A stretch of DNA of 33,369 nt, taken from Campylobacteraceae bacterium. Lineage in GTDB: Bacteria; Campylobacterota; Campylobacteria; Campylobacterales; JALSKU01. The notes under the pieces were generated by a model. The model was not told the origin of the DNA and ran no database searches. It was given only the letters and a program-made list of their open reading frames with translations. Below are positions 1 to 9,041 of this stretch, piece after piece (position 1 is the stretch's first letter; each line of letters opens with the position of its first letter). The DNA lies in contig JALWUQ010000087.1 of the NCBI GenBank assembly GCA_026993075.1, positions 1 through 33,369 of the forward strand. Direction: 5' to 3'. Made by a program: the position numbers and the translations under genes.

Positions 1-60
1 TTTTAAACTATTTACTATATAAAACATGATAATATATATAAATTTTTTTAAGGAGTTTGT

Positions 61-1491
61 ATGGGAAAATTTGTAAGCAGTATAGTTAAATTCTATGAAT
101 TTTGTGAAGAAAATGAAGTCAAATTTATAGATTTTAGATTCAGTGATATCAAGGGTGCATGGCATCATATAACTTATAATATTGATGCTGTTGATGCAGA
201 TATGTTGGAGTCTGGAATTCCGTTTGATGGAAGTAGTATCGATGCTTGGCAACCTATCAATGAGTCTGATATGATGTTAAAGCCTGAAGTTACTACGGCA
301 TTTTTAGATCCTTTTACCGCTGATCCGACTATTATAGTAATTTGCGATGTTTTTGATCTATATAAAAATGAGTTATATGAAAAGTGTCCAAGAAGTATAG
401 CTAAAAAAACTCTATCATATCTTCAAGATTCTGGGATTGGAGATACGGCATATTTTGGGCCGGAAAATGAATTTTTTATTTTTGAGAATGTTAAAATAAA
501 AGATGAAATAAATTCAGCATTTTATCAAGTTGATTCAAGTGAGGGTGAATGGAATGATGCTAATGATTTTGTAGATGATCTTAATACAGGCCACAGACCA
601 AGAACAAAAGGTGGTTACTTTCCTGTTGCCCCAACTGACTCTATGGTTGATTTAAGGGCTGAAATGATGCAGGTTTTAGAGGAAGTTGGGCTTGAAGTTA
701 TCATGGGTCACCATGAAGTTGGTCAGGCTCAGGGTGAAATAGGTGTAAAATATGCAACTCTTATTGAAGCGGCTGATAATGTGCAAAAATTTAAATATGT
801 AGTTAAAATGGTAGCACATTTAAATGGGAAAACAGCAACTTTTATGCCAAAACCTTTAATGGGAGACAATGGTACCGGTATGCACACTCATCAATCAATA
901 TGGAAAGATGGGCAAAATATATTTTATAAAAAAGGTGAATATGCAAATCTAAGTGATGATGCGAAGCATTATATGGGCGGTATATTTAAACATGCTCATG
1001 CACTTGCTGCTTTTACAAATGCATCAACTAACTCTTATAAAAGATTAATTCCTGGCTTTGAAGCTCCAAGCATTTTGACTTATTCTAGCCAAAACAGATC
1101 TGCTAGCTGTCGTATTCCTTACGGTGGAGGTGAAGCTTCTACTAGGATTGAGCTTAGATTTCCAGATGCCACAGCTTGCCCATATCTTGCATTTTCTGCG
1201 ATGATGCTTGCAGGACTTGACGGAATTAAAAATAAATATAAACCGGTTGGTCCTATGGATGAAGATTTGTTTGAACTTAGTTTGGCTGAAATCAGAAAAA
1301 AAGGTATTCCTCAAATGCCTCATACTTTAAGAGAGGCACTTGAAGCTCTTATAGCTGATAACAGCTTTTTAAAACCTGTTATGAGTGATCTTTTTATAGA
1401 TACTTATCAGCACTATAAGTTTGAAACACAGGTTTGGCCTGATGAAGCAAGACCAACTGCTTATGAGTTTAAGTCAACCTATTCTTGTTAA
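61..1491 (+). CDS. glnA: Glutamine synthetase, type I
   Basis: ATP-dependent ligation of ammonia to glutamate, the main entry of ammonium into cytoplasmic metabolism. The 476-aa length is normal for GSI. Visible motifs are the N-terminal DGSS loop (57-60), the metal/glutamate-binding GPENEFF (133-139), [11 protein letters not shown] (216-226), GMHTHQS (273-279), NRSASCRIP (345-353) and [13 protein letters not shown] (358-370). The start at 61 follows an AAGGAG box at 50-55. At the place of the adenylylation tyrosine (Tyr397 of E. coli, in NLYDLP) this protein has DLFELS with Phe404, so GlnE-type control cannot act there; I recall the same for Helicobacter pylori GS. The gene stands alone on the plus strand and is closed by a hairpin. 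The -10 region is AT-rich with several possible boxes, so I call no promoter. Confidence 0.97.
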   Translation: MGKFVSSIVKFYEFCEENEVKFIDFRFSDIKGAWHHITYNIDAVDADMLESGIPFDGSSIDAWQPINESDMMLKPEVTTAFLDPFTADPTIIVICDVFDLYKNELYEKCPRSIAKKTLSYLQDSGIGDTAYFGPENEFFIFENVKIKDEINSAFYQVDSSEGEWNDANDFVDDLNTGHRPRTKGGYFPVAPTDSMVDLRAEMMQVLEEVGLEVIMGHHEVGQAQGEIGVKYATLIEAADNVQKFKYVVKMVAHLNGKTATFMPKPLMGDNGTGMHTHQSIWKDGQNIFYKKGEYANLSDDAKHYMGGIFKHAHALAAFTNASTNSYKRLIPGFEAPSILTYSSQNRSASCRIPYGGGEASTRIELRFPDATACPYLAFSAMMLAGLDGIKNKYKPVGPMDEDLFELSLAEIRKKGIPQMPHTLREALEALIADNSFLKPVMSDLFIDTYQHYKFETQVWPDEARPTAYEFKSTYSC

Positions 1492-1492
1492 A

Positions 1493-1527
1493 TTACAAAG
1501 AGGAGAGATTTTCTCTTCTCTTTGTAA
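1493..1527 (+). terminator. Hairpin between convergent glnA and PBP1A genes
   Basis: A 15-bp stem (1493-1507 with 1513-1527, one G-T wobble) closes on a 5-nt loop directly after the glnA stop codon. There is no T-run on the plus side and only a weak ATTTAA on the minus side. It lies between two converging genes, so it may stop or stabilise both transcripts. Confidence 0.65.
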
Positions 1528-1548
1528 CCTGACCCTGTGAAAGGTTAA

Positions 1549-3468
1549 TTAAAATATAAGCTTATTGTTGCCTATGGTTTCATCATTTTGTTTTTGTGGT
1601 TTTGAGATATCTGTAAAATAATAAACTTTTTTATTTTGTATCATCTTATGTACTCCTTTTGGGATAGTAAACTTTCTTTTTGTCTCAGGATGAATTTTTA
1701 AATACCTTTGTAGAAAATATTTAAAAGCTGGAGCTGCAGCTCTTCCTCCTGTTTCTCCTCTTTTCATAGGAGTATTATTATCATTGCCATACCATGTTAT
1801 TATCTCTATATCTGGAGTAAAACCACAAAACCAGGCATCAATATATTTATTTGTTGTTCCTGTTTTTCCAGCTATTTCTATACCCGGAACTCTTGCATTT
1901 CTTCCTGTTCCATGTGTTACAACATTTTCCAATATATTTATAAGCAAAAAAGCTTGTTTTGGTTTGTTTATATCTCTGCCTTGAGGTTGAAAAATCTCTT
2001 CGTCACCATATCTGTTTATAATTTTTTTAATCAAAAAAGGTTTCATCATTTTTCCATAATTGGAAAAAAGTGTATATTTTCCGGCAAATTCATAAGGCGA
2101 TACTCCAAGACTTCCAAGTGCTATGGATAAGTTGTATGGTACTCCTTTAAAGCCAAGAAATTTTAAATTACTGTAAACATTTTCAAGCCCCAAACTGTTA
2201 ACTAAATTTATCGTTGCTAAGTTTCTTGAATGTACCAATGCATACTCTAAGGTAATCAAACCTTCAAAATTATTTTCATAGTTTCTCGGTTTCCATTTTT
2301 TATCTTTTTGTACATTTTTATATACTCGTGAAATATCTGGAATTTTACTGTTTTGTGCATAACCTGAGTTTAGTGCTAATTGATAGATGAAAGGCTTGAT
2401 ACTAGATCCTGGCTGCCTTTTACTTTGTGTGGCACGGTCAAATTTACTTTTTTTATAATCAACTCCACCAACCATGGCAAGAACTTCCCCTGTACTGTTG
2501 TTTAATACAACCATGGCTCCATTTAAAGTACTGTTTTTATCTTTGATATTTTTTTTGAGACCATCATATCCAAATTTAAGAGCTTTTCTTGCTAAATTCT
2601 GTAAAGATAAGTCTATATTTAGATATATTTTGTATCCGCCTGTTCTAAAATCTTTATATTTTCCTCTGATTTTTTTGATAACTTCTTCAACAACATAGGG
2701 TGCTTTGTTCTGGCTTAAAGTATCATCAAAAACCATGGGTCTCTCATTTAAAGCTTTTTGGTATTGTTTTTTTTCTATCCAACCTAATTTATACAATCTT
2801 GCCAATACAGTATTTGCTCTTGCCAATGAAAGATCCAGGTGCCTTGTGGGGTTGTAGGCACTTGGAGCTTTCGGCAGTCCGACTAACATAGCTATTTCTT
2901 TTAAATTAAGTTGATTTAATTGTTTATGAAAGTATCCCAAAGATGCTGTTTTAATGCCATAATATCCATGTCCAAAATAAACTTGATTTAAATATCTTTC
3001 TATAATTGCTTCTTTGCTTATAGCTTCATCGACTCTTATTGCGAGCATTGCTTCTTTAATTTTTCTCATTATTGTTTTGTTTCTAGTAAGAAGAGTATCT
3101 TTTACAAGTTGTTGTGTTAGTGTACTAGCCCCTTCCACAAATTTCATAGCTTTTATATCTGTTATAGCCGCCCTAAATATAGCTTCAAGATTTATGCCGG
3201 AGTGCTCGAAAAAAAGAGTATCTTCTATAGCAACGAGTGCTTCTACGACTCTTGGAGGAATATTTTTGTATTTAACATACAATCTGTTTTGTTTGCCGAA
3301 AATATTTGCTATTAATTTACCATGTCTGTCAAATATTTGCGTTGTTAAAGGTGGTGAATAATTAATGATTTTATATGCTTCAAATCTTATATCAGAGTAT
3401 GTTTTGATTAAAAATATAGAAACTCCAATTACCAACAACATAAAAATTGATATAATATATTTTAACAT
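1549..3468 (-). CDS. mrcA: Penicillin-binding protein 1A (bifunctional glycosyltransferase/transpeptidase)
   Basis: Class A PBP that polymerises lipid II and cross-links peptidoglycan in the periplasm. A membrane anchor covers residues about 3-23. The GT51 domain follows, with EDTLFFEHSG (catalytic Glu82), GASTLTQQ (113-120) and ERYLNQVYFG (157-166). The transpeptidase domain has SSIK (355-358, nucleophile Ser355), SRN (414-416) and KTGT (535-538). At 639 aa it is the compact PBP1A form common in Campylobacterota. The ATG is preceded by GGGAG on the minus strand, 2 nt after the stop of the ABC ATPase gene, so it is the last gene of the alaS-to-PBP1A unit. I recall PBP1A next to a bioF-type gene in H. 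pylori as well. The family is certain; the symbol mrcA is by analogy. Confidence 0.94.
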   Translation of the reverse strand: MLKYIISIFMLLVIGVSIFLIKTYSDIRFEAYKIINYSPPLTTQIFDRHGKLIANIFGKQNRLYVKYKNIPPRVVEALVAIEDTLFFEHSGINLEAIFRAAITDIKAMKFVEGASTLTQQLVKDTLLTRNKTIMRKIKEAMLAIRVDEAISKEAIIERYLNQVYFGHGYYGIKTASLGYFHKQLNQLNLKEIAMLVGLPKAPSAYNPTRHLDLSLARANTVLARLYKLGWIEKKQYQKALNERPMVFDDTLSQNKAPYVVEEVIKKIRGKYKDFRTGGYKIYLNIDLSLQNLARKALKFGYDGLKKNIKDKNSTLNGAMVVLNNSTGEVLAMVGGVDYKKSKFDRATQSKRQPGSSIKPFIYQLALNSGYAQNSKIPDISRVYKNVQKDKKWKPRNYENNFEGLITLEYALVHSRNLATINLVNSLGLENVYSNLKFLGFKGVPYNLSIALGSLGVSPYEFAGKYTLFSNYGKMMKPFLIKKIINRYGDEEIFQPQGRDINKPKQAFLLINILENVVTHGTGRNARVPGIEIAGKTGTTNKYIDAWFCGFTPDIEIITWYGNDNNTPMKRGETGGRAAAPAFKYFLQRYLKIHPETKRKFTIPKGVHKMIQNKKVYYFTDISKPQKQNDETIGNNKLIF

Positions 3469-3470
3469 AG

Positions 3471-4166
3471 CTACTCCCTAAACTTTCTATTTTCAAAACT
3501 GGATTCGATTAATTTTTTAGTATAACTCTTTACAGGATTTTTTAAAACTTCACCTATATCACCTTTTTCAATAATTTTACCTTTATGGATAATGCCTATT
3601 TTATCACAGATAATTTTGCTTGAACTTATATCATGGGTTACAAACAATATTTTAAACTGATAAGACTCTTGTAATGATTTTATAAGTGATAGCAACTCTT
3701 TTTTTGAATCACTGTCAAGTGCAGTTGTGGGTTCGTCCAATAACAATATTTTTGGTTTATGAGATAGTGCTATTGCTATAATAATTCTTTGGAGTTGTCC
3801 TCCGCTAAGTTCGCTTGGAAATCTGTATATTAAGTTAGGATCCAATCCAACCATTTTTAAAAATTCTTTTGCCTGTTCATCTTTTGTAAAAAAATTGTCT
3901 TTTATTTTAGTTAGAGGAGAGAGTGAAGTAAAAGGATTTTGTGGTACCAAAACTATAGTTTTACCTTTTTCAAGAGGGTAATTCCAGGAAAAATCCAATT
4001 CATATTTTAAATTAGCTGGCAGCATTCCCAAAAGTGCTTTTAAACTTAAACTTTTGCCACTTCCGCTTTGTCCAACTAAGGCAAATGATTTATTTATTTC
4101 AAAATCAATATCTACAAGGGTGTCGTTGTTATTGGTAATTTTTAATTTTTTGCAAATAAATTTCAT
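3471..4166 (-). CDS. ABC transporter ATP-binding protein, Opp/Dpp-like, orphan
   Basis: A 231-aa ATPase with Walker A GQSGSGKS (32-39), Q-loop Gln76 in PQNPFTSLSPL, signature LSGGQLQR (120-127), Walker B ILLLDE (140-145) and switch His178. The Q-loop context resembles OppD/NikD-type peptide and nickel importers. It is shorter than the usual 320-330 aa of OppD because the C-terminal oligopeptide-transporter extension is missing. No permease or binding protein lies nearby; its neighbours are a bioF-type gene (1-nt overlap, TAATG) and PBP1A. It must work with a permease encoded elsewhere or do something other than transport. The substrate cannot be told from the sequence. Confidence 0.88.
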   Translation of the reverse strand: MKFICKKLKITNNNDTLVDIDFEINKSFALVGQSGSGKSLSLKALLGMLPANLKYELDFSWNYPLEKGKTIVLVPQNPFTSLSPLTKIKDNFFTKDEQAKEFLKMVGLDPNLIYRFPSELSGGQLQRIIIAIALSHKPKILLLDEPTTALDSDSKKELLSLIKSLQESYQFKILFVTHDISSSKIICDKIGIIHKGKIIEKGDIGEVLKNPVKSYTKKLIESSFENRKFRE

Positions 4167-5263
4167 TATTTTATCTCTTGTATAATTAATTTCAAAAGTT
4201 TTTTAAATCCTTTTTCATTTATTTTAGGGATTACTCTCAAGATTGGTTTTAAAACTGTCGGTGCTCTTATAGCTCCAACTAAAAAGCCTTTTACTAATAA
4301 ATTTTTCTTTATCCTCAAAGCATCAGTTGAACTTTTAACTTGTATAGGCAGTATCAAACTTTGCAAATTGGTATCAAAATATCTCTTTACTAAATCTTTT
4401 CTTTTTTTTATCTTCTTTTTTATCTTCTTTTTCTTTTTTTCAATATATAAAAAGCCTTCATGGGCTAAAGCTATATCCAAGAGTGATGGTGCTGTTGTAT
4501 AAATGATAGCTTTTGCACGGTTGCAAAGATATTCGTAAATTTCATTTGAGCTTAGTATATAAGCACCATAACTTCCGAGAGCTTTTCCCAAGGTTCCCAT
4601 TTTGATATGGTTATCTTGAGGTTTGATTTTGTAATATTCATAAACTCCGAGTAAATTATCTCCGACTACTCCGACACTATGGGCTTCATCTACAACTAAT
4701 AAAGCATTTGATTTATTTGCTATATCAAAAATCTCTTTTTTCACCATATCGCCACTCATAGAGTAAATACCTTCAACTGCTATTATTACTCTTCCTTGAC
4801 TAATATCTTTAAAAGTTTTTATTTTTTCCTGCAAATCTTGCATATCATTATGTTTAAAAGTTTGCACTTTAGCTTTGCTTAAGTTAGTAGTTATCATTCC
4901 GCTTGCATGAAATTCTTCATCAAAAATAAGCAAATCACCTCTTCTTGGAAGTGCTTCAAAAATAGATAGATTTGCCAAAAATCCACTTCCTACACAAATT
5001 GCCTTTGAAAAGTTGTTGATTTTAGAGATATAATCTTCAAAGTCTTTATGCACAAGATGATAGCCATTTACTAAAGTAGAAGATTTTGGAGAATGGTTTT
5101 TATGACGAGAAACTCTTTTGCAAGCTTTTTTTAAAAGTTTTTTATTATAAGAGAGTCCAAGATAGTCATTTGATGCAAAATCTAAAATATCTTCACTAAA
5201 AACTTCTCTAATTCTATATCTGTTGGCCTTTTTAATGGCTCGTAACTCTTTATCATAAAACAT
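4166..5263 (-). CDS. bioF: Alpha-oxoamine synthase, probably 8-amino-7-oxononanoate synthase
   Basis: PLP-dependent fold-type-I enzyme of the AONS/KBL/ALAS family. AONS joins pimeloyl-CoA or pimeloyl-ACP to alanine in biotin synthesis. It shows DFASNDYLGLS (28-38), FHASGM (118-123), VDEAHSVGVVG (191-201, with the PLP-contacting Asp and His) and TLGKALGSYGAY with the Schiff-base Lys227. The 365-aa length is slightly short of the usual 380-390. Residues about 256-270 are nearly all lysine and isoleucine, encoded by a polypyrimidine-like tract on the plus strand. The start abuts the maf stop with no gap and has no clear ribosome site, so translation is probably coupled. 2-amino-3-ketobutyrate CoA ligase is the main alternative; no other biotin gene is in the window. 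Confidence 0.82.
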   Translation of the reverse strand: MFYDKELRAIKKANRYRIREVFSEDILDFASNDYLGLSYNKKLLKKACKRVSRHKNHSPKSSTLVNGYHLVHKDFEDYISKINNFSKAICVGSGFLANLSIFEALPRRGDLLIFDEEFHASGMITTNLSKAKVQTFKHNDMQDLQEKIKTFKDISQGRVIIAVEGIYSMSGDMVKKEIFDIANKSNALLVVDEAHSVGVVGDNLLGVYEYYKIKPQDNHIKMGTLGKALGSYGAYILSSNEIYEYLCNRAKAIIYTTAPSLLDIALAHEGFLYIEKKKKKIKKKIKKRKDLVKRYFDTNLQSLILPIQVKSSTDALRIKKNLLVKGFLVGAIRAPTVLKPILRVIPKINEKGFKKLLKLIIQEIK

Positions 5264-5806
5264 TTATAAAAATGGTAATAATTTTTCTATCTGAAGTCCC
5301 ATAGCATTACTTTCAAGCCCTATTACTTCTTTGATATATTTTTTGCAAAAGCCCTCAACCATACAAGCTCCAGCCTTACCTTGCCACTCGTTACTTTCCA
5401 AATATCTTTCCATCTCATTTTCATCAAACTTACCAAACATATATTTTGTAGCACTAATATCTATAAAACTCAACTTTTCTGATTTGTACATCATGCAAGT
5501 AAGAATTGATACTTCATTATTGCTTTGTTTAAGAAGTATGTTTTTAGCATCATTTTTATTTTTAGCTTTTCTTAGTATTTTATCATTTACACTTACTACT
5601 GTGTCCGCACATAGTAAAGGAGGATTTATCCCATACTTTTGCTCACATAAATTCATCTTGCCTTTACAAGATAGGTATACAAAACTTTTAGCTGAGTCAA
5701 CATGGATACTCTCTTCATTAAAATTACAACCTATTTGCTGAAATTTAATGCCAAAATCCTTTAAAATCTTTGCTCTTGTGGGTGAAGATGAGGCAAGAGT
5801 TAACAT
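5264..5806 (-). CDS. maf: Maf-family nucleoside triphosphate pyrophosphatase
   Basis: Cytoplasmic house-cleaning pyrophosphatase that hydrolyses non-canonical or modified (d)NTPs; Maf proteins were first described as septum-formation inhibitors. The N-terminal LASSSPTRAKIL (4-15) is the phosphate-binding motif SxSPxRxxLL. LCADTVV with Asp68 is the catalytic region, and the C-terminal KYIKEVIGLESNAMGL matches the epsilonproteobacterial form. The 180-aa length is normal. It lies 1 nt after the CopD-like gene and directly abuts bioF, inside the alaS operon. The exact nucleotide preference cannot be read from the sequence. Confidence 0.9.
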   Translation of the reverse strand: MLTLASSSPTRAKILKDFGIKFQQIGCNFNEESIHVDSAKSFVYLSCKGKMNLCEQKYGINPPLLCADTVVSVNDKILRKAKNKNDAKNILLKQSNNEVSILTCMMYKSEKLSFIDISATKYMFGKFDENEMERYLESNEWQGKAGACMVEGFCKKYIKEVIGLESNAMGLQIEKLLPFL

Positions 5807-5807
5807 T

Positions 5808-6305
5808 TTAAAGCCCTCTTAATATGACGCCAAAATAAACCGCAACAAAACCAAGAAATATATTTAAAGGTAATAGATAATTACTTATTGTAAAAATACT
5901 CTCAGCCGTTCCCTCATTGTCTCCGGATAAAAATTGTTTCGCAGCACTGTTTCTTTTTTTGTATATATAGAAAAAATTCAGTGCCATAAGAGTCCAAATA
6001 GCCTCTTTTATATGAACGAGCATATATAGTGATGGAGAAGAGTGCTTAAAATCAAGTCCCAAACTCATCAAAGTTCCGGTTATTACTATGAGTATCATAA
6101 AAATAAATGAAAAATTAAGAAGCCTTTGCATAATTTCGAGTATTCTTGAGAGCCTTACTTTTACATCTTGTATGGAAGCCATAACCGGTGCGACAATGAA
6201 TTTTACAACTATCATGCCTCCTATCCAGATTATTGCTGATATGACATGTAAAAATACTATATATTTACCGTAATCTCTAAAAAAATCTATAAAAAATTGA
6301 CTCAT
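5808..6305 (-). CDS. Four-helix membrane protein, CopD/HemJ-like
   Basis: A 165-aa integral membrane protein with hydrophobic segments at about 14-40, 58-78, 92-112 and 137-160. The first segment carries FLHVISAIIWIGGM, a His/Trp/Gly motif shared by CopD-like and HemJ-like proteins, in which the histidine can bind a metal or heme. A second histidine sits in LVHIKEAIW at the third segment, which would suit a cofactor between helices. It starts 1 nt after the alaS stop, after a GGGAGAG ribosome site inside the end of alaS, and ends 1 nt before maf. Its function is not known to me; a role in copper or heme handling is only suggested by the motif. Confidence 0.75.
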   Translation of the reverse strand: MSQFFIDFFRDYGKYIVFLHVISAIIWIGGMIVVKFIVAPVMASIQDVKVRLSRILEIMQRLLNFSFIFMILIVITGTLMSLGLDFKHSSPSLYMLVHIKEAIWTLMALNFFYIYKKRNSAAKQFLSGDNEGTAESIFTISNYLLPLNIFLGFVAVYFGVILRGL

Positions 6306-6306
6306 T

Positions 6307-8874
6307 TTACTCTCCCAAACTATTTTTAATATACTCTTTTGCTTTTATGATAGCTTCATTTAACTTGGATACATCTTTACCGCCGGCTTGAGCAAAATCA
6401 TCTCTTCCTCCACCGTTTCCGCCTAAAACAGGAGCAATTTCTTTTATCCAGGCTCCGGCTTTAATTGGAGTATTTTTAACACCGCAGGCAATCATAACTT
6501 TATCACCTTTTTTTTGAAAGAACATGACGCAAACTTTATCATTTTGATTTTTAAGTTCATCTATTAAATTTTTGATATCACCCGCGTCAACCTCTTCAAC
6601 TATAAGAGAAATACCAGCAACTTTATCAATTGACAATTCTTTTTTTGTATTGTTTTGCAGTTTAATTGTTTGTGCTTTTTGTTCCTTTAACTGTTCTTTT
6701 AATCTCTTTATTCCCGCAAAAGGATCTTTATTTTTCACCTCTTCACAAATAAGAGCATAATTTTTCATATAATTTTTACTATATTTATAAGCTGCTTTGC
6801 CACATACTGCTTCTATCCTTCTAACCCCTGCACTGACTCCACTTTCTTTTGTGATATAAAAACTGCCGATTTCGCTACTATTTTTTACATGAGTACCGCC
6901 ACAAAGTTCAACACTTACTTTATCAAACGATACGACTCTGACTTCATCTCCGTATTTTTCGCCAAAAAGTGCCATTGCACCACTTTTTTTTGCTTCATCT
7001 ACTGGCATTATTTTGGTGAGGGATGCAATAGCTTGAGAAATAACCTCATTTACAAAATCTTGAACTTGTTCTATCTCTTCTTTGCTCATAGCTTTTGGAT
7101 GAGAGAAATCAAATCTTAACTTATTTCTTAAAACTAAACTCCCGGCTTGATTTACATGTTCTCCTAAAATCTTTTTTAAAGCTGAATGTAAAAGATGAGT
7201 AGCTGAGTGATGTTTTTTTATCTCATTTCTATCATCATTAACTATACATTGTACTTTTTGGTTTATTTCTAACTCTTTTTTTATTAAAACTTGGGCGAGA
7301 TTAAGCTCAAAAAACTTTTCGGTATCAAGAACTTCAGCCAAAGACTCTTTATCTTCATTAAAAATAATTCCCCTATCGCCACATTGACCGCCACTTTGTG
7401 CATAAAAAGGAGTTTTGTCTAAAAATACCCAGCCTTTTTCCCCTGCACTTAAGTTGTTGGTTAACTTAAAGTTTTCATCAAGAAGAGCTAAGATAGTGCT
7501 TTGAGCATGTAAGGAGTCATATCCTACAAATTCATTTTTAGAGAATTTTTCCAAAAGCTCTTTAAAGTCACCGTCTTTTGTCTTGTCGCCACTACCTTTC
7601 CAAGATGCCTGCGATCTTCTTTTTTGCTTATCCATCAACTCTTCAAATTTATTTATATCAACACTTTTTTGTATCTCTCTTAGCATATCGGATGTTAAAT
7701 CAAGAGGAAATCCAAAAGTATCATACAATTTAAATGCAACTTCACCACTAAAAACATCTTTGGTGTTAAGAAGTTCTTTTTCAAACAGTGCCAATCCACT
7801 CTCAATAGTAGATAAAAACTTTTCTTCCTCGTTTTTTATCATCTCTTTTATAGTACTACTCTTTTCTATAATATAAGGATAATGTCCTCCCATTATGTCG
7901 CAAAGAGTATCAACAAGCTTATACATAAAAGGCTCTCTAAGCCCCAAAAGATATCCATGTCTGAGGGCACGTCTAAGTATCCTTCTTAAAACATAACCTC
8001 TTCCTTCTTTGTCAAATGCTATGCCTTGTGCCAAAAGAAATGTAACACTTCGTATATGATCAGCAATAACTCTGAAGCTTGCCCCTGTGTCATAAATATA
8101 AGGGATATTACACATATTTGAAACTTGTTTGATAAGAGGCATAAAAAGTTCTGTATCATAGTTGCTTGAAACTCCTTCCATGACAGCCACAACTCTCTCA
8201 AGCCCCATGCCAGTATCTATAGAAGGTTTTGGAAGCGGTGTTAAAGTACCGTCTTTGCTTCTTTCATACTGCATAAAAACTAAGTTCCAAATCTCTAAAA
8301 ATCTATCCCCTTCTCCACCTAAATAATCTTCATCAGTATCAAATTTTTCACTTCCTTGGTCATAAAATATTTCACTACAAGGGCCGCAAGGTCCGGTGTC
8401 CCCCATTTGCCAAAAGTTATCTTTATCACCAAATCTTTTTATTCTGTCGCTTTTGACATATTTTTTCCAAATACTCTCAGCTTCATCATCACTGTTATGA
8501 ATGGTTACCCAAAGTTTATCAACAGGCAATTTTAAAACTTCAGTGATAAATTCCCATGCATACTTTATAGCATTTTCTTTGAAATAATCACCAAAAGAGA
8601 AGTTTCCAAGCATCTCAAAAAAAGTATGATGTCTGTTTGTGTATCCCACATTTTCAAGATCATTATGTTTTCCACCAGCTCTTATACATGTTTGAGAGCT
8701 GACTGCTCTTGGTGGATTTGGAGTGGGAATCTCACCTGTAAAGATACTCTTAAACTGCACCATTCCAGCATTGACAAAAAGAAGTGTCGGATCATCGGGT
8801 ACTAAAGGTGCACTATCATATACCTTGTGTCCTTTTTTTTCAAAAAATTCTAAAAATTCTGCTCTAATATCCAT
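6307..8874 (-). CDS. alaS: Alanyl-tRNA synthetase
   Basis: Class II synthetase charging tRNA-Ala, with an editing domain that removes Ser and Gly. The catalytic core has [13 protein letters not shown] (65-77) and motif 3 GMGLERV (222-228). The editing site zinc ligands are HSATH (His556, His560) and CGGTH (Cys658, His662). A lysine-rich coiled-coil (about 705-745) leads into the C-terminal C-Ala domain with the [15 protein letters not shown] motif near 820. The 855-aa length is normal. The ATG at 8874 follows AGGA with 8-nt spacing. It is the first gene of the six-gene minus-strand unit and lies divergent to nhaA across 167 bp. Confidence 0.97.
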   Translation of the reverse strand: MDIRAEFLEFFEKKGHKVYDSAPLVPDDPTLLFVNAGMVQFKSIFTGEIPTPNPPRAVSSQTCIRAGGKHNDLENVGYTNRHHTFFEMLGNFSFGDYFKENAIKYAWEFITEVLKLPVDKLWVTIHNSDDEAESIWKKYVKSDRIKRFGDKDNFWQMGDTGPCGPCSEIFYDQGSEKFDTDEDYLGGEGDRFLEIWNLVFMQYERSKDGTLTPLPKPSIDTGMGLERVVAVMEGVSSNYDTELFMPLIKQVSNMCNIPYIYDTGASFRVIADHIRSVTFLLAQGIAFDKEGRGYVLRRILRRALRHGYLLGLREPFMYKLVDTLCDIMGGHYPYIIEKSSTIKEMIKNEEEKFLSTIESGLALFEKELLNTKDVFSGEVAFKLYDTFGFPLDLTSDMLREIQKSVDINKFEELMDKQKRRSQASWKGSGDKTKDGDFKELLEKFSKNEFVGYDSLHAQSTILALLDENFKLTNNLSAGEKGWVFLDKTPFYAQSGGQCGDRGIIFNEDKESLAEVLDTEKFFELNLAQVLIKKELEINQKVQCIVNDDRNEIKKHHSATHLLHSALKKILGEHVNQAGSLVLRNKLRFDFSHPKAMSKEEIEQVQDFVNEVISQAIASLTKIMPVDEAKKSGAMALFGEKYGDEVRVVSFDKVSVELCGGTHVKNSSEIGSFYITKESGVSAGVRRIEAVCGKAAYKYSKNYMKNYALICEEVKNKDPFAGIKRLKEQLKEQKAQTIKLQNNTKKELSIDKVAGISLIVEEVDAGDIKNLIDELKNQNDKVCVMFFQKKGDKVMIACGVKNTPIKAGAWIKEIAPVLGGNGGGRDDFAQAGGKDVSKLNEAIIKAKEYIKNSLGE

Positions 8875-8994
8875 ATTTATAGTCCTAAATAAAATTAAAC
8901 ATTAATTTTATCAAAAAAATGATTAATTATAAATTGAATGAGTAGGTAAACATAAGCAGTTTTGATTTGTGTTGAAATATTTTAAAATTAAGGT

Positions 8995-9010
8995 TATGTT
9001 TGTTAACATA
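8995..9010. promoter_or_regulatory. Inverted repeat upstream of nhaA
   Basis: TATGTT-TGTT-AACATA is a perfect 6-bp inverted repeat 31 bp before the nhaA start codon, in the divergent alaS/nhaA region. It could be an operator or part of the nhaA promoter. In this AT-rich DNA a chance match is also quite possible. Confidence 0.25.
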
Positions 9011-9041
9011 TCATCATAAATTATATTCCAAAGGAATCTGA

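Noticed and set aside
9000-9027. TTGTTA-16-TATATT as an nhaA promoter
   Set aside because: The start would fall inside the ribosome site 8 nt before the GTG, leaving almost no leader.
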